Shown: positions 9,882-22,176 of the stretch, piece after piece | How the letters are laid out: each line of letters opens with the position of its first letter | Numbering within the stretch: position 1 is the stretch's first letter | Source: Paraburkholderia sp. Ac-20340 | GTDB lineage: Bacteria; Pseudomonadota; Gammaproteobacteria; Burkholderiales; Burkholderiaceae | Reading direction: 5' to 3' | Assembly (NCBI RefSeq): GCF_017104965.1 | Contig: NZ_JAAGPR010000008.1 | Coordinates: forward strand, 265,748 to 329,747 | DNA length: 64,000 bases | Translations under genes and position numbers: made by a program | Notes under the pieces: generated by a model | Databases searched by the model: none | Seen by the model: the letters and a program-made list of their open reading frames with translations, nothing else | What the model was told of the DNA's origin: nothing

Positions 9882-11270
9882 TCAGCACTCGACGATATTC
9901 ACCGCCAGGCCGCCGCGCGAGGTCTCCTTGTATTTCGTCTTCATGTCGGCGCCGGTTTCGCGCATCGTCTTGATGACGGAGTCGAGCGAGACGTAATGCG
10001 CGCCGTCGCCGCGCAGCGCCATGCGCGCGGCGTTGACGGCCTTCACCGACGCCATCGCGTTGCGCTCGATGCACGGAATCTGCACCATGCCGCCGACCGG
10101 ATCGCAGGTGAGACCCAGGTTGTGTTCCATGCCGATTTCCGCGGCGTTTTCCACCTGCAGCGGCGTGCCGCCCATCACGGCCGCGAGTGCGCCCGCCGCC
10201 ATCGAGCAGGCCACGCCCACTTCGCCCTGGCAGCCCACTTCCGCGCCCGAAATCGACGCATTGAGCTTGTAGAGAATGCCGATGGCTGCGGCCGTGAGCA
10301 GGAAGTCGATCACGCCTTGCTCGTTCGCGCCGGGCGTGAAGCGCACGTAGTAGTGCAGCACGGCGGGGATGATGCCGGCGGCGCCGTTGGTCGGCGCGGT
10401 GACGACGCGCCCGCCCGCGGCGTTTTCTTCGTTGACGGCGATCGCGTAGAGGTTGATCCAGTCGATCATCGAGAGCGGGTCCTGCAACGCGCGCTCCGGG
10501 TGCGCGGTGAGCGCGCGATAAAGCTGCGGCGCGCGGCGCTTGACCTGGAACGGGCCGGGCAGCGTGCCTTCGGCATCGGGATTATTGATGCCGCAGCCGC
10601 GCGTGACGCACGATTGCATCACGTCCCAGATGCGCAGCAGGCCCGAGCGGATTTCCTCGTCGCTATGCCAGACGCGCTCGTTTTCGAGCATCAGTTGCGC
10701 GATGCTCTTGCCCGTCGAGGCGCACAGCGCCAGCAATTCGGCGCCCGAGCGGAACGGATGCGGCATCTGCTCCACCGCGGACAGCACCTTGGTATTGGGC
10801 GCGCCCGCCGTGACGACGAAGCCGCCGCCCACCGAGAGATACGTGCTTTCGCGCAGCGTCGCGCCGCTGGCGTCGAGTGCGCGCAGCTTCATGCCGTTCG
10901 GGTGTTCGGGCAGCGCCTGGCGATAGAACGCGATGTGCTCCTTCATCACGAAGGGGATCGTGTGATGGCCGAGCAGCGCGAGCAGGCGCGAGGTGCGCAC
11001 GGCTTCGAGGCGTTCGTTGATGGTGTCGGGATCGACGGTGTCGGGCGCATCGCCCATCAGGCCGAGCATGACGCCGCGGTCGGTGCCGTGGCCCTTGCCG
11101 GTGGCGCCGAGCGAGCCGTACAGCTCGACTTTCACCGAGGCGGTGGGCGCGAGCAGCCCGTCGCGTTCCAGCCCTTCGGCGAACATCAGCGCCGCGCGCA
11201 TCGGGCCGACCGTGTGCGAGCTCGAAGGCCCGATGCCGATCTTGAAGAGATCGAAAACGCTTACTGCCAT
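9882..11270 (-). CDS. sdaA: L-serine ammonia-lyase (iron-sulfur serine deaminase)
   Basis: SdaA converts L-serine to pyruvate and ammonia using a [4Fe-4S] cluster. The 462-residue single-chain form begins [20 protein letters not shown], the family signature. The cluster-ligand Cys residues are visible in [18 protein letters not shown] and [17 protein letters not shown]. It lies on the same strand as the glycine-cleavage genes, with one alginate-lyase-like gene between. Glycine cleavage feeds one-carbon units and, with serine hydroxymethyltransferase, serine, so the grouping is metabolically sensible. Confidence 0.96.
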   Translation of the reverse strand: MAVSVFDLFKIGIGPSSSHTVGPMRAALMFAEGLERDGLLAPTASVKVELYGSLGATGKGHGTDRGVMLGLMGDAPDTVDPDTINERLEAVRTSRLLALLGHHTIPFVMKEHIAFYRQALPEHPNGMKLRALDASGATLRESTYLSVGGGFVVTAGAPNTKVLSAVEQMPHPFRSGAELLALCASTGKSIAQLMLENERVWHSDEEIRSGLLRIWDVMQSCVTRGCGINNPDAEGTLPGPFQVKRRAPQLYRALTAHPERALQDPLSMIDWINLYAIAVNEENAAGGRVVTAPTNGAAGIIPAVLHYYVRFTPGANEQGVIDFLLTAAAIGILYKLNASISGAEVGCQGEVGVACSMAAGALAAVMGGTPLQVENAAEIGMEHNLGLTCDPVGGMVQIPCIERNAMASVKAVNAARMALRGDGAHYVSLDSVIKTMRETGADMKTKYKETSRGGLAVNIVEC

Positions 11271-11373
11271 GGGTACTGCTCCTGCTTGATCGTGTCGGTT
11301 TTCAGGGGATGCCGCACGGTGCGGTGCGCGGCATCGGACTCAATGCGCCACCGCTGCAACCCATCACGCGCTT

Positions 11374-12516
11374 CTAGCGCGCCGGCAACGGCAGGCAGAC
11401 GGCAACCCACGCGGGTGGCGTGGGCGCCAGCTTCAGCGCGATCGGCGTGTAACGGCCGTCCAGTCGCGCTGCAAGGTGGTACAGCTCGGCGGCGTTCTTC
11501 GGGTCCCATGCGCCGGTGTAGCCGGGCAGCCCGGCTTCGCGGCGTTTGGCGTCGAACGGCACGCTCGAATGCACGAATTCGTCGTGCGATTTGTCGCCCG
11601 TGGCGTAGGGCGTCAACCAGTCCAGCGCGGCCGCCAGCGTGGCGCCGTTGGCGGCGCGCTCCGGCAGCCAGTTGCGGTTGTGGCGGCGCGCAGCGAGCGC
11701 GGCCGTCACGAGCGGCTGCAGATCGTAGGTCACGTAATGCAGTGCGTCGCGTTCGCCGAAGTCGAGCGTCGAGCCGTCCGGCGAAACGTTGTCGCCGATA
11801 TGCTCGATAAACAGGCGCTGCGCCGTCGCAATCATCTTGCGGTTGTCGAGCGTGAACGCGATCATCGAAATCAGTTTGACGCGATGGCTCTGCCAGTTGT
11901 TCGCGAAAGTGCCCTTGAGCGGGCGCGGCTGCGCATCCACCTGCTGGATGTAGCCGTTGGCGAACTTGTTCAGGAACACCATCGTGGCGTTGCGCGTTTT
12001 CACGGGCAGCGCGCTGGCGGTCATGTCGTAGGCGAGGATCAGCCCTTCGAAACGCGTTTCGTCGATGGGATTGAAGCTCGGCTGATAGGTCGTGACCCAG
12101 GCGAGCAGGAAGCGGTCGACCAGCTTGAGATAGCGGTCGTCGCTGGTCGCGCGCCAGGCGAGCGCTGCATTGCGCATCAGGTCGAGTTCTTTCTCGGCCT
12201 CCACGCTCTGGTCGTAAATCCCCTCGTGCGGCAGCGTGCCTTCCGTATGCAGCTTCGCAAGCGGATGCGGCGTGTCGTTCACGTGCGACTGCACTTCGGC
12301 CACGAGCGCTTTCACGCCCGGATCGGCATTGGTGCGCTCGCTCGTTTGCAGCGCGGGCGCCGCGCAGAAGTTCATCGCCGCGCGCGCCGGTTGCGCCGCG
12401 CCCAGGGCGATCAGCCCCGCGCCCAGCAGACAGGCCGCGACGCGCGTGCGCGCCCGGATCGCCTGCGTAATTGATTGAGCATGCCCGGCAAAGGCCGTTT
12501 CCACCTTCCGCGCCAT
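11374..12516 (-). CDS. Secreted alginate-lyase-family protein (PL5-like fold)
   Basis: The 380-residue protein has an N-terminal basic stretch and a hydrophobic segment (AACLLGAGLIALGAAQPARA) that reads as a signal peptide. It contains FANNWQSHRVKLISMIAFTL, resembling the catalytic Asn-Asn/His region of AlgL-type (PL5) alginate lyases, and the helical-toroid repeats typical of that fold. AGGGAG precedes the ATG. It would act on a uronate polymer in the periplasm or outside the cell, but the substrate is a guess. No alginate or exopolysaccharide genes are adjacent. It separates gcvP from sdaA. Confidence 0.75.
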   Translation of the reverse strand: MARKVETAFAGHAQSITQAIRARTRVAACLLGAGLIALGAAQPARAAMNFCAAPALQTSERTNADPGVKALVAEVQSHVNDTPHPLAKLHTEGTLPHEGIYDQSVEAEKELDLMRNAALAWRATSDDRYLKLVDRFLLAWVTTYQPSFNPIDETRFEGLILAYDMTASALPVKTRNATMVFLNKFANGYIQQVDAQPRPLKGTFANNWQSHRVKLISMIAFTLDNRKMIATAQRLFIEHIGDNVSPDGSTLDFGERDALHYVTYDLQPLVTAALAARRHNRNWLPERAANGATLAAALDWLTPYATGDKSHDEFVHSSVPFDAKRREAGLPGYTGAWDPKNAAELYHLAARLDGRYTPIALKLAPTPPAWVAVCLPLPAR

Positions 12517-12596
12517 GCGCGACTCCCTGGTTCAAGGCTGACAGGTGTGTGATGTTAACGGTTTGGCGGACGTTTGCGGCGGCAAATGTACGTTGC

Positions 12597-12636
12597 GCAA
12601 AAGCCGCCGCGGCCCCGCAAGGGGCGCGCGGCGGCT
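12597..12636 (-). terminator. Rho-independent terminator after gcvP
   Basis: On the minus strand AGCCGCCGCG and CGCGGCGGCT flank a further GC-rich hairpin (GCCCC/GGGGC) and are followed by TTTTGCGC. It separates the gcv operon from the downstream lyase-like gene. Confidence 0.65.
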
Positions 12637-12707
12637 CGAACGCCTCGCAGCGGGGCCGGCAGGCGGCCACGAGACGGCGCGACAGAGCGTGCGGCGCCGG
12701 GCGCGTG

Positions 12708-15707
<3,000 letters not shown>

Positions 15708-15777
15708 GAAATTTCCTGCCGGCGGGCGGCGTGAGGCCCGTCAGGAGCCTCGCGCCGCCGCGCCGATGCGGTTGGGG

Positions 15778-16158
15778 TTATGCGCCGATTGCCTTTTCGT
15801 AGGCGGCGGCGTCGATCAGCCGGTGGAGGCTGGCGTCTGCTGCGGGCTTGATCTTGAAGAGCCACGACTCGTACGGCTCGGTGTTGACATCGTCGGGGGT
15901 ATCGACGAGTTCGGCGTTCGACGCGACGATCTCGCCTGCGACCGGTGCGTAGATGTCCGATGCGGCCTTGACCGACTCGATCACGGCGATCGCTTCATCG
16001 ACGTGGACCTTGCGGCCGGGTTCCGGCAGTTCCAGGAAGACGATGTCGCCCAGCGCCTGCTGCGCGTGATCGGTGATGCCGACGGTCAGCGTGCCGTCGG
16101 CTTCGGTGCGGACCCACTCGTGCGATTCGGTGTATTTCAGATCGGCCGGGATGCTCAT
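15778..16158 (-). CDS. gcvH: Glycine cleavage system H-protein (lipoyl carrier)
   Basis: GcvH carries the aminomethyl group on a lipoylated lysine between the P, T and L proteins. The 126-residue sequence is full length, and the lipoyl site is Lys64 in [16 protein letters not shown], the same position as in E. coli. GGAG precedes the ATG. It lies between gcvT and gcvP on one strand with short gaps, so one transcript is expected. Confidence 0.97.
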   Translation of the reverse strand: MSIPADLKYTESHEWVRTEADGTLTVGITDHAQQALGDIVFLELPEPGRKVHVDEAIAVIESVKAASDIYAPVAGEIVASNAELVDTPDDVNTEPYESWLFKIKPAADASLHRLIDAAAYEKAIGA

Positions 16159-16239
16159 GGTTGCTCCAGTGCGTGGTTGCTTATAGGGCTTGAAAAGAGG
16201 GAGGCGTGCGCGGCGCGAAGCCTGTCTATGCGGACAGGA

Positions 16240-17358
16240 TCAGGCGACCAGCACCTTGCCGTTGCGCACGAACGGGAGTTTTACCACGCTTGCGGGAAGG
16301 GCCTTGTCACGGATCTGCACCTGCACGGCGTCGCCCGGCTGCACGCCCGCGGGCACGCGCGCGAAGGCGATCGATTCCTGCATCGTCGGCGAGAAAGTGC
16401 CGCTCGTGATCTCGCCTTCGCCCTGCGCCGTGAGGACCTTCTGGTGGGCGCGCAGCACGCCCGCGGCCTTGCCGTTTTCCTTATGCAGGATCAGGCCGAC
16501 GAAGGTCGAACGCGTGCCATTGGCTTCGAGCGCGGCGCGCCCGGTGAAGTCGCGCGGCTCTTTCATGTCGACGGTCCAGGCGAGGCCCGCGTCGAGCGGC
16601 GAAACGCCTTCGTCCATGTCCTGGCCGTAGAGATTCATGCCGGCTTCGAGGCGCAGCGTGTCGCGCGCGCCGAGGCCACAGGGCTTCACGCCCTGGCGTA
16701 CCAGCGCATCCCAGAGTTCGCAGACGGCGGCGGCCGGCACGACGATTTCGAAGCCGTCTTCGCCGGTGTAGCCGGTGCGCGCGATCATCAGCTCGCCGAA
16801 CGGCGTCGCTTCGATCTTCGCGGCATTGAAAGGCTTGAGCGTTTCGGAGGCGCTGCGCGAGGAGGGCGCAACCTGCCAGACTTTTTCGCGGGCGTTCGGG
16901 CCCTGCACGGCGACGATCGCCAGATCGCGGCGCGGCGTGATGGTCAGGCCGAAGCCGCCTTCGGCGTTGAGCTTGTCGAACCAGGCGATGTCTTTTTCGG
17001 CGGTGCCCGCGTTGACGACGGTGCGGAATGCATCGTCGGCGAAGTAATAGACGATCAGGTCGTCAATCACGCCGCCTTCGGGGTTGAGCATGCAGGAGTA
17101 GAGCGCCTTGCCCGGCACCGTCAGCTTGGCGACGTTGTTGGCGAGCGCGCGGGCGAAGAACTCGCGCGCCTTCGCGCCGGCGAAATCGACCACGCACATG
17201 TGCGAGACGTCGAACATGCCGGCGTCGGTACGCACGGCACGATGCTCGTCGATCTGCGAGCCGTAGTTGACGGGCATGTCCCAGCCGCCGAAGTCGACCA
17301 TACGGGCATTGAGCGCGCGGTGCGTGTCGTTCAGCGGGGTGCGTTTGAGTTCGGTCAT
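16240..17358 (-). CDS. gcvT: Aminomethyltransferase, T-protein of the glycine cleavage system
   Basis: GcvT releases ammonia from the aminomethyl-lipoyl group and gives methylene-tetrahydrofolate. The 372-residue protein starts [20 protein letters not shown], with family motifs [25 protein letters not shown] and [16 protein letters not shown] lies just upstream of the ATG. First gene of the gcvTHP operon, it is preceded by a terminator hairpin and the tandem glycine riboswitch, so its transcription should depend on glycine. Confidence 0.97.
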   Translation of the reverse strand: MTELKRTPLNDTHRALNARMVDFGGWDMPVNYGSQIDEHRAVRTDAGMFDVSHMCVVDFAGAKAREFFARALANNVAKLTVPGKALYSCMLNPEGGVIDDLIVYYFADDAFRTVVNAGTAEKDIAWFDKLNAEGGFGLTITPRRDLAIVAVQGPNAREKVWQVAPSSRSASETLKPFNAAKIEATPFGELMIARTGYTGEDGFEIVVPAAAVCELWDALVRQGVKPCGLGARDTLRLEAGMNLYGQDMDEGVSPLDAGLAWTVDMKEPRDFTGRAALEANGTRSTFVGLILHKENGKAAGVLRAHQKVLTAQGEGEITSGTFSPTMQESIAFARVPAGVQPGDAVQVQIRDKALPASVVKLPFVRNGKVLVA

Positions 17359-17409
17359 GGGGCCTCAGGCGGTCGCGAGGTTTCGTGCGGAATTCACGTG
17401 ATTTCGCGC

Positions 17410-17476
17410 GAAAACGAAAAAGGCCATGCAGGAAACGCCGCCGGCACAATGCCCGTGGTCGTTTCCTGCATGGCCC
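17410..17476 (-). terminator. Riboswitch-controlled terminator in the gcvT leader
   Basis: A perfect 16-bp stem, GGCCATGCAGGAAACG with CGTTTCCTGCATGGCC, closes a 22-nt loop and is followed on the minus strand by TTTTTCGTTTTC. It begins within a few bases of the 3' end of the second glycine aptamer. This is the layout of an expression platform that stops transcription when glycine is not bound. Confidence 0.88.
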
Positions 17477-17730
17477 CTCTGTCCTCGATACCTGAGAGAT
17501 TGCGCCTCGAAAGACGCGCGCCCCTTCGGTGGGCAGCCTGAACGTCCGGGTGCGTTACGATCCGCGCCGCCGTCCTACTGCCGCTCTCCAGAGTTGCGGA
17601 CCTGAGTGCCGATTCGCCTGCGGCGATCCAGCGGTCCGGCGCGCACGGTCCTTTTGCCTGAGAGTTTGTGGGTTGCCCCTTCGGCGGCGCCATCCGACTT
17701 CGACGGCGCGCTCTCCCGACGCGCGCAGCG
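17477..17730 (-). ncRNA. Tandem glycine riboswitch (two aptamers) in front of gcvT
   Basis: Read on the minus strand, the first aptamer shows GGGAGAG, CGCCGAAGGGGCAA, then ACTCTCAGGCAAAAGGAC. About 85 nt later the second shows GGAGAG, CACCGAAGGGGC, then ATCTCTCAGGTATCGAGGAC and AGA. These are the conserved cores of the glycine (gcvT) riboswitch, in the classic cooperative tandem form. Glycine binding is known to raise gcv expression in other bacteria, and the terminator just downstream fits an ON switch. Confidence 0.95.
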
Positions 17731-17936
17731 ATTGTGCTGGACGCCGCGGGGCTATGTCAATCCGGAAAAAATGGGTTTCGGGGCGGCGGGTAGCGACGCG
17801 CGAAAGGCTGTGATGGCCGCCTGGCAAGGGATTGCGCGAGGGCGTTTGTGCTCGCCGTGCTCTCGCAGACAGGCGATTTTTGGCTTGCGATCTGGCCCGT
17901 TTGGTTCGTTTGGTTCGTTCGGTTCCAGCGCGCGCG

Positions 17937-17970
17937 CAAAAGAAAACGGGCCGCGCGAAGGCGGCCCGTT
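17937..17970 (-). terminator. Rho-independent terminator after the small lipoprotein gene
   Basis: On the minus strand AACGGGCCGC and GCGGCCCGTT form a 10-bp stem with a 6-nt loop, followed by TTTCTTTTGCG. It lies 26 nt after the stop codon. Confidence 0.85.
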
Positions 17971-17996
17971 GCGTCAAGCGATGCGCTGCGGCGGAT

Positions 17997-18365
17997 TTAT
18001 TCGCCGATCGCGCGCGCCGCCGTATCGAGTTCCTGATTCAGCACGTGCTGTTCGTCGCCCGAAATGCCGCCGCCATGCTGGGCGGCCATGTCGTGCGCTT
18101 CGCCGCGAATGGTGTCGAGACGGTGATGCAGCGCGCCACCCTGGGGCGGCGGGTAGTAGCCCTGATTCACGCGGTTGTCGATGCGATGGCTCAGGTTGTC
18201 GATGCGCGCATCGATCTGATGCAGACGGTCCACGGCCACTTCATGCGGATTCGGGCCGCTGCGCACAGCGGGCTGGTTGACGACGCACGCGGCGAGCGTC
18301 GAAACGAGCGCGCTCGCGGCGGCGAATTGAACGGTACGGCGGAAGGCACGGTTGATACGGGTCAT
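17997..18365 (-). CDS. Small outer-membrane lipoprotein, unknown function
   Basis: The chosen start is MTRINRAFRRTVQFAAASAL, 7 nt after AAGGAG, giving 122 residues. A signal peptide ends in the lipobox STLAAC, so a lipidated Cys is expected. The mature part (AVDRLHQIDARIDNLSHRID) has a short heptad-like helix with repeated Ile/Leu spacing, then a Tyr-Pro-Pro-Pro turn and a second helix. This helical-hairpin layout is seen in small envelope lipoproteins. I cannot name a family. The longer upstream frame is not supported by any ribosome site. Confidence 0.8.
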   Translation of the reverse strand: MTRINRAFRRTVQFAAASALVSTLAACVVNQPAVRSGPNPHEVAVDRLHQIDARIDNLSHRIDNRVNQGYYPPPQGGALHHRLDTIRGEAHDMAAQHGGGISGDEQHVLNQELDTAARAIGE

Positions 18366-18541
18366 TGCTTCGACTCTCCTTGTGGTCATTGCTGCTCTTT
18401 TTGGCGTTGTACGTCGGCAAACGTCCCGCGCGCGCGGTGCGATGACCGCGCGGCTTGCGGCAGATGTAACCGTTTGTATGGACCTTTCAGCCGCGTCGGC
18501 GGACTGCAAGGTAGCGACGCTCAAGCCACAAGCCTCAAGGC

Positions 18542-19591
18542 TCAGGCAGCACGCGAAAACGCGATCGTGCGGCCTTCGGCTGCGCTTTGCATGGCCAGTT
18601 CGACGATCGTCATCACGTCGATGGCGTCCTGCGGGCTCACCGGGAACGGCTGGCCGTCGCGGATCGCGGCCGCCAGCGCGCGGTACAGATCGGCGTAATT
18701 GCCGGCTGCGTTGGGCACTTCGCACTCCGACTCCTGGCCGTCGTCGGCCATGGTGTGCAGGCGGCCGGCCTCGTTGCCGGCGCCGAAACCGGACTGGCCG
18801 GGGCGCAGGCCCGCCTTCAACTGGTCTTCCTGGGTATCGAGGCCGTTCTTCAGGTAGCTGCCGCGCGTGCCGTGGATCGCGAAACGCGGCGCGTAGGCGG
18901 CCAGCGCGCTTGCGTGCAGCACGGCGTCGAGACCGTCGTAACGCAGCACGATATGCGCGTAATCGGGTGCGCTGGCGTTGTCGCGGCGCGTGTGGACGAA
19001 GGCCGTCACCGCTTGCGGCGCGCCGAACAGGGCCAGCGTCTGGTCGATCAGATGCGGGCCGAGATCGTAGAGCAGGCCGCCGCCGCGCGTGGCGTCCTCG
19101 CGCCAGCGCTGACGCACCAGCGGGCGGAAGCGGTCGAAGTGCGATTCGTAATGCGTGACGCGGCCAAGCTCGCCGTTCGCGATCAGTTGTTTGACGGTGA
19201 GGAAATCGCCATCCCAGCGGCGGTTGTGGAAGGGCGCGAACACCAGACCGCGCTGCTTCGCGATGGCCGCGAGCGTGCGCGCCTCTTCGGCGGTGAGCGT
19301 GACGGGTTTGTCGACCAGCACATGCTTGCCGCGCTCCAGCGTGCGGCGCGCGAGCTCGTAATGCGTGTCGTTGGGCGTGGCGATGACGACGCATTCGATG
19401 GCGTCGAGTGCGAGCAGCGCGTCGATATCGGGCACGATCGCGGCGTCCGGGTAATCGGCCTGCGCGCGCTCGGCCTGGCTCGTGGCGATGGCGGCAAGCG
19501 TGGCAGCGCCGCTATGGGCGATCACGGGAGCGTGGAAGGTCTGGCCGGCGAAGCCGTAGCCCATCAGGCCGATTTGCAGCGGTGCAGTCAT
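18542..19591 (-). CDS. Gfo/Idh/MocA-family NAD(P)-dependent oxidoreductase
   Basis: The 349-residue protein has an N-terminal Rossmann domain (MTAPLQIGLMGYGFAGQTFH, GxGxxG type), the family motif VDKPVTLTAEEARTL carrying the catalytic Lys, and a C-terminal alpha/beta dimerisation domain with DLGPHLIDQTLALFG. Members oxidise or reduce sugars, inositols and related polyols with NAD(P); the substrate here cannot be told. AGAGGA precedes the ATG. It stands alone, divergent from rep. Confidence 0.9.
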   Translation of the reverse strand: MTAPLQIGLMGYGFAGQTFHAPVIAHSGAATLAAIATSQAERAQADYPDAAIVPDIDALLALDAIECVVIATPNDTHYELARRTLERGKHVLVDKPVTLTAEEARTLAAIAKQRGLVFAPFHNRRWDGDFLTVKQLIANGELGRVTHYESHFDRFRPLVRQRWREDATRGGGLLYDLGPHLIDQTLALFGAPQAVTAFVHTRRDNASAPDYAHIVLRYDGLDAVLHASALAAYAPRFAIHGTRGSYLKNGLDTQEDQLKAGLRPGQSGFGAGNEAGRLHTMADDGQESECEVPNAAGNYADLYRALAAAIRDGQPFPVSPQDAIDVMTIVELAMQSAAEGRTIAFSRAA

Positions 19592-19980
19592 GAAGCGCGT
19601 CCTCTTTCCAGCGGTTTGCAGAAGGTGATGCAGCGGTGATGCAGCATGCCCGGCGGCAGCGCGGGTAGCGTGGCCGCAGGCGGAGGCAAGGGGCTATTTT
19701 GGCACGCACGACGCCGCGCGTGGCGGCCCGCAAGGGACAGATGAGCCGTGGCGAGCGGGCCTGGATCGGCCATTAGCGGGGTGACATCGGCAGGGCGGCC
19801 GGGCGTGTTAACATCGCACCTCTCGCGCGAGAGGCCCGGTGCGCTGAACCAGCCGCGCCCTGGTTGTTTCGCCTCTCGCCCGCGCGGCTCGCCGCGTCTG
19901 CGCCGTCCAGCGTCGCAGACAGCGCGAACGAAGCCCGCGCCTCCCAGCCGTAACCACCCGTTTTTCACTTCCAGGCAACG
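19592..19980. other. Intergenic region between the oxidoreductase and rep
   Basis: This 389-bp stretch separates divergent genes and must hold both promoters. I see no convincing -35/-10 pair, only a short GTTAACAT element near 19806 and a small palindrome (CTCGCGCGAGAG) beside it. No coding frame or structured RNA is supported. Confidence 0.5.
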
Positions 19981-22071
19981 ATGTCCGCAGGTCTGAACCC
20001 CGCCCAAAACGAAGCGGTGCGCTATCTCGACGGTCCCTGTCTCGTGCTCGCCGGCGCGGGCAGCGGCAAGACGCGCGTCATCACGCAGAAGATCGCGCAC
20101 CTGATCGAAGCGAAAGGCTTCGAACCGCGCCATATCGCGGCCGTCACCTTCACCAACAAGGCCGCCGCCGAAATGCGCGAGCGCGTGGGCAAGCTGCTCG
20201 AAGGCAAGACGCTCACGACGCCCGGCAAGGAAGGCCGCAAGGTGCCCGCTCACCAGCTCACGGTCTGTACCTTCCACTCGCTGGGCGTGCAGATTTTGCG
20301 TCAGGAAGCCGAGCATCTCGGCCTCAAGCCCCAGTTCTCGATCATGGATTCGGACGACTGTTTCTCCATGATCCAGGAGCAGGTCGGCTCGACCGATAAA
20401 GGCTTTATCCGCAAGATCCAGTCGATCATTTCGCTCTGGAAGAACGGCCTCGTGATGCCCGAGGAAGCGCTTGCGACGGCTTCGAACGAAGACGAACACC
20501 AGGCCGCCATCGTCTACCGCAACTACATGGCGACGCTGCACGCCTATCAGGCGGTGGACTTCGACGATCTGATCCGCCTGCCCGCCGAACTGTTCGCGAA
20601 GAACGAGCAGGTGCGCGAGCGCTGGCAGAACAAGCTGCGCTACCTGCTGGTCGACGAATACCAGGACACCAACACCTGCCAGTACGAGCTGCTCAAGCTG
20701 CTGGCGGGCCCGCGCGCGGCGTTCACGGCCGTGGGCGACGACGACCAGGCCATCTACGGCTGGCGCGGCGCGACGATCGAAAATCTGGCGCAGCTCGGCA
20801 AGGATTATCCGAAGCTGCACGTCATCAAGCTCGAACAGAACTACCGCTCGACGGTGCGCATTCTGACGGCGGCGAACAACGTCATCGCGAACAATCCGAA
20901 GCTGTTCGAGAAGAAGCTCTGGTCCGAGCACGGCATGGGCGACACGATCACCGTCACACCCTGCAACGACGAAGAGCACGAAGCGGAGTCGGTGGTGTTC
21001 CGGCTTTCCGCGCACAAGTTCGAGCGCCGCGCGCAGTTTCGCGACTACGCGATCCTGTATCGCGGCAACTTCCAGGCGCGCATCTTCGAACAGGTGCTGC
21101 GCCGCGAACGCATTCCGTACGTGCTCTCGGGCGGCCAGTCGTTCTTCGATAAAGCCGAAATCAAGGACATCTGCGCGTATCTGCGCCTGATCGCCAACCA
21201 CGACGACGATCCCGCCTTCATCCGCGCGATCACGACGCCGCGCCGGGGCGTGGGCAACACCACGCTCGAAGCGCTCGGCTCGTTTGCGGGGCAGGCGAAG
21301 GTGTCGCTGTTCGAGGCGGTGTACATGGGCGGCATCGAGGCGCGGCTGTCCGCGCGCCAGGTCGAACCGATGCGCGTGTTCTGCGACTTCATGCAGCGTC
21401 TGGCCGAGCGCGCGCTCAAGGAACCGGCGACCGTCGTGCTCGACGATTTGATGGACGCGATCCACTACGAGGCCTATCTGTACGACGCCTTCGACGAGCG
21501 CCAGGCGCAGTCGAAGTGGCAGAACGTGCTGGAATTCCTCGAGTGGCTCAAGCGCAAGGGCACCAAGCCCGAGCAGGAGATCGGCGAAGACAGTGAAGCC
21601 ACCGGCTACGACAACACCGACGGTCTCGCCGATACCGGCAAGAACCTGATGGGCCTGATCCAGACCGTCGCGCTGATGTCGATGCTCGAAGGCAAGGAAG
21701 AAGACCCGGACGCGGTGCGCCTTTCGACGGTGCATGCGTCAAAGGGGCTGGAGTATCCGCACGTGTTCCTGGTGGGCGTCGAGGAAGGCATCATGCCGCA
21801 CCGTGGCGGCTCGGAAGACGACATCATCGACGATTCGCGCATCGAGGAAGAGCGCCGTCTGATGTACGTGGCGATCACGCGTGCGCAGCGCAGCCTGCAT
21901 CTGAACTGGTGCAAGAAGCGCAAGCGGGCGCGCGAGACGGTGGTGTGCGAAGCGTCGCGCTTCATCCCCGAGATGGAACTGGACGACGCGCCGCCGCCGA
22001 CCGCCGAGGAAGCGCCGATGTCGCCGAAGGACCGGCTGGCGAGCTTGAAGGCGTTGCTGCAGAAGGGCTGA
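19981..22071 (+). CDS. rep: ATP-dependent DNA helicase Rep (UvrD/Rep superfamily 1)
   Basis: Rep is a 3'-to-5' helicase that clears proteins ahead of forks and aids restart. The 696-residue protein starts MSAGLNPAQNEAVRYLDGPC and has Walker A LAGAGSGKTRVITQKIAHLI, VTFTNKAAAEM, DEYQDTNTCQYELLKLL, DDDQAIYGWRGA and the late motif VHASKGLEYPHVFLVG. Similarity along the whole length is closer to E. coli Rep than to UvrD (for example RERWQNKLRYLLVDEYQDTN). It is followed by its own terminator. Confidence 0.93.
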   Translation: MSAGLNPAQNEAVRYLDGPCLVLAGAGSGKTRVITQKIAHLIEAKGFEPRHIAAVTFTNKAAAEMRERVGKLLEGKTLTTPGKEGRKVPAHQLTVCTFHSLGVQILRQEAEHLGLKPQFSIMDSDDCFSMIQEQVGSTDKGFIRKIQSIISLWKNGLVMPEEALATASNEDEHQAAIVYRNYMATLHAYQAVDFDDLIRLPAELFAKNEQVRERWQNKLRYLLVDEYQDTNTCQYELLKLLAGPRAAFTAVGDDDQAIYGWRGATIENLAQLGKDYPKLHVIKLEQNYRSTVRILTAANNVIANNPKLFEKKLWSEHGMGDTITVTPCNDEEHEAESVVFRLSAHKFERRAQFRDYAILYRGNFQARIFEQVLRRERIPYVLSGGQSFFDKAEIKDICAYLRLIANHDDDPAFIRAITTPRRGVGNTTLEALGSFAGQAKVSLFEAVYMGGIEARLSARQVEPMRVFCDFMQRLAERALKEPATVVLDDLMDAIHYEAYLYDAFDERQAQSKWQNVLEFLEWLKRKGTKPEQEIGEDSEATGYDNTDGLADTGKNLMGLIQTVALMSMLEGKEEDPDAVRLSTVHASKGLEYPHVFLVGVEEGIMPHRGGSEDDIIDDSRIEEERRLMYVAITRAQRSLHLNWCKKRKRARETVVCEASRFIPEMELDDAPPPTAEEAPMSPKDRLASLKALLQKG

Positions 22072-22093
22072 GTTTTACGACGCTGAAAACGTG

Positions 22094-22130
22094 AAGGGCC
22101 GCATCGATCGACGATGCGGCCCTTTGTTTT
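22094..22130 (+). terminator. Rho-independent terminator after rep
   Basis: AAGGGCCGCATCG pairs with CGATGCGGCCCTT and is followed by TGTTTTT. It separates rep from the convergent cytochrome gene. Confidence 0.88.
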
Positions 22131-22176
22131 TCTGCGCCTTCTACGCATTCAGCGCTTTCAGCGATGCGCGGCAGGC

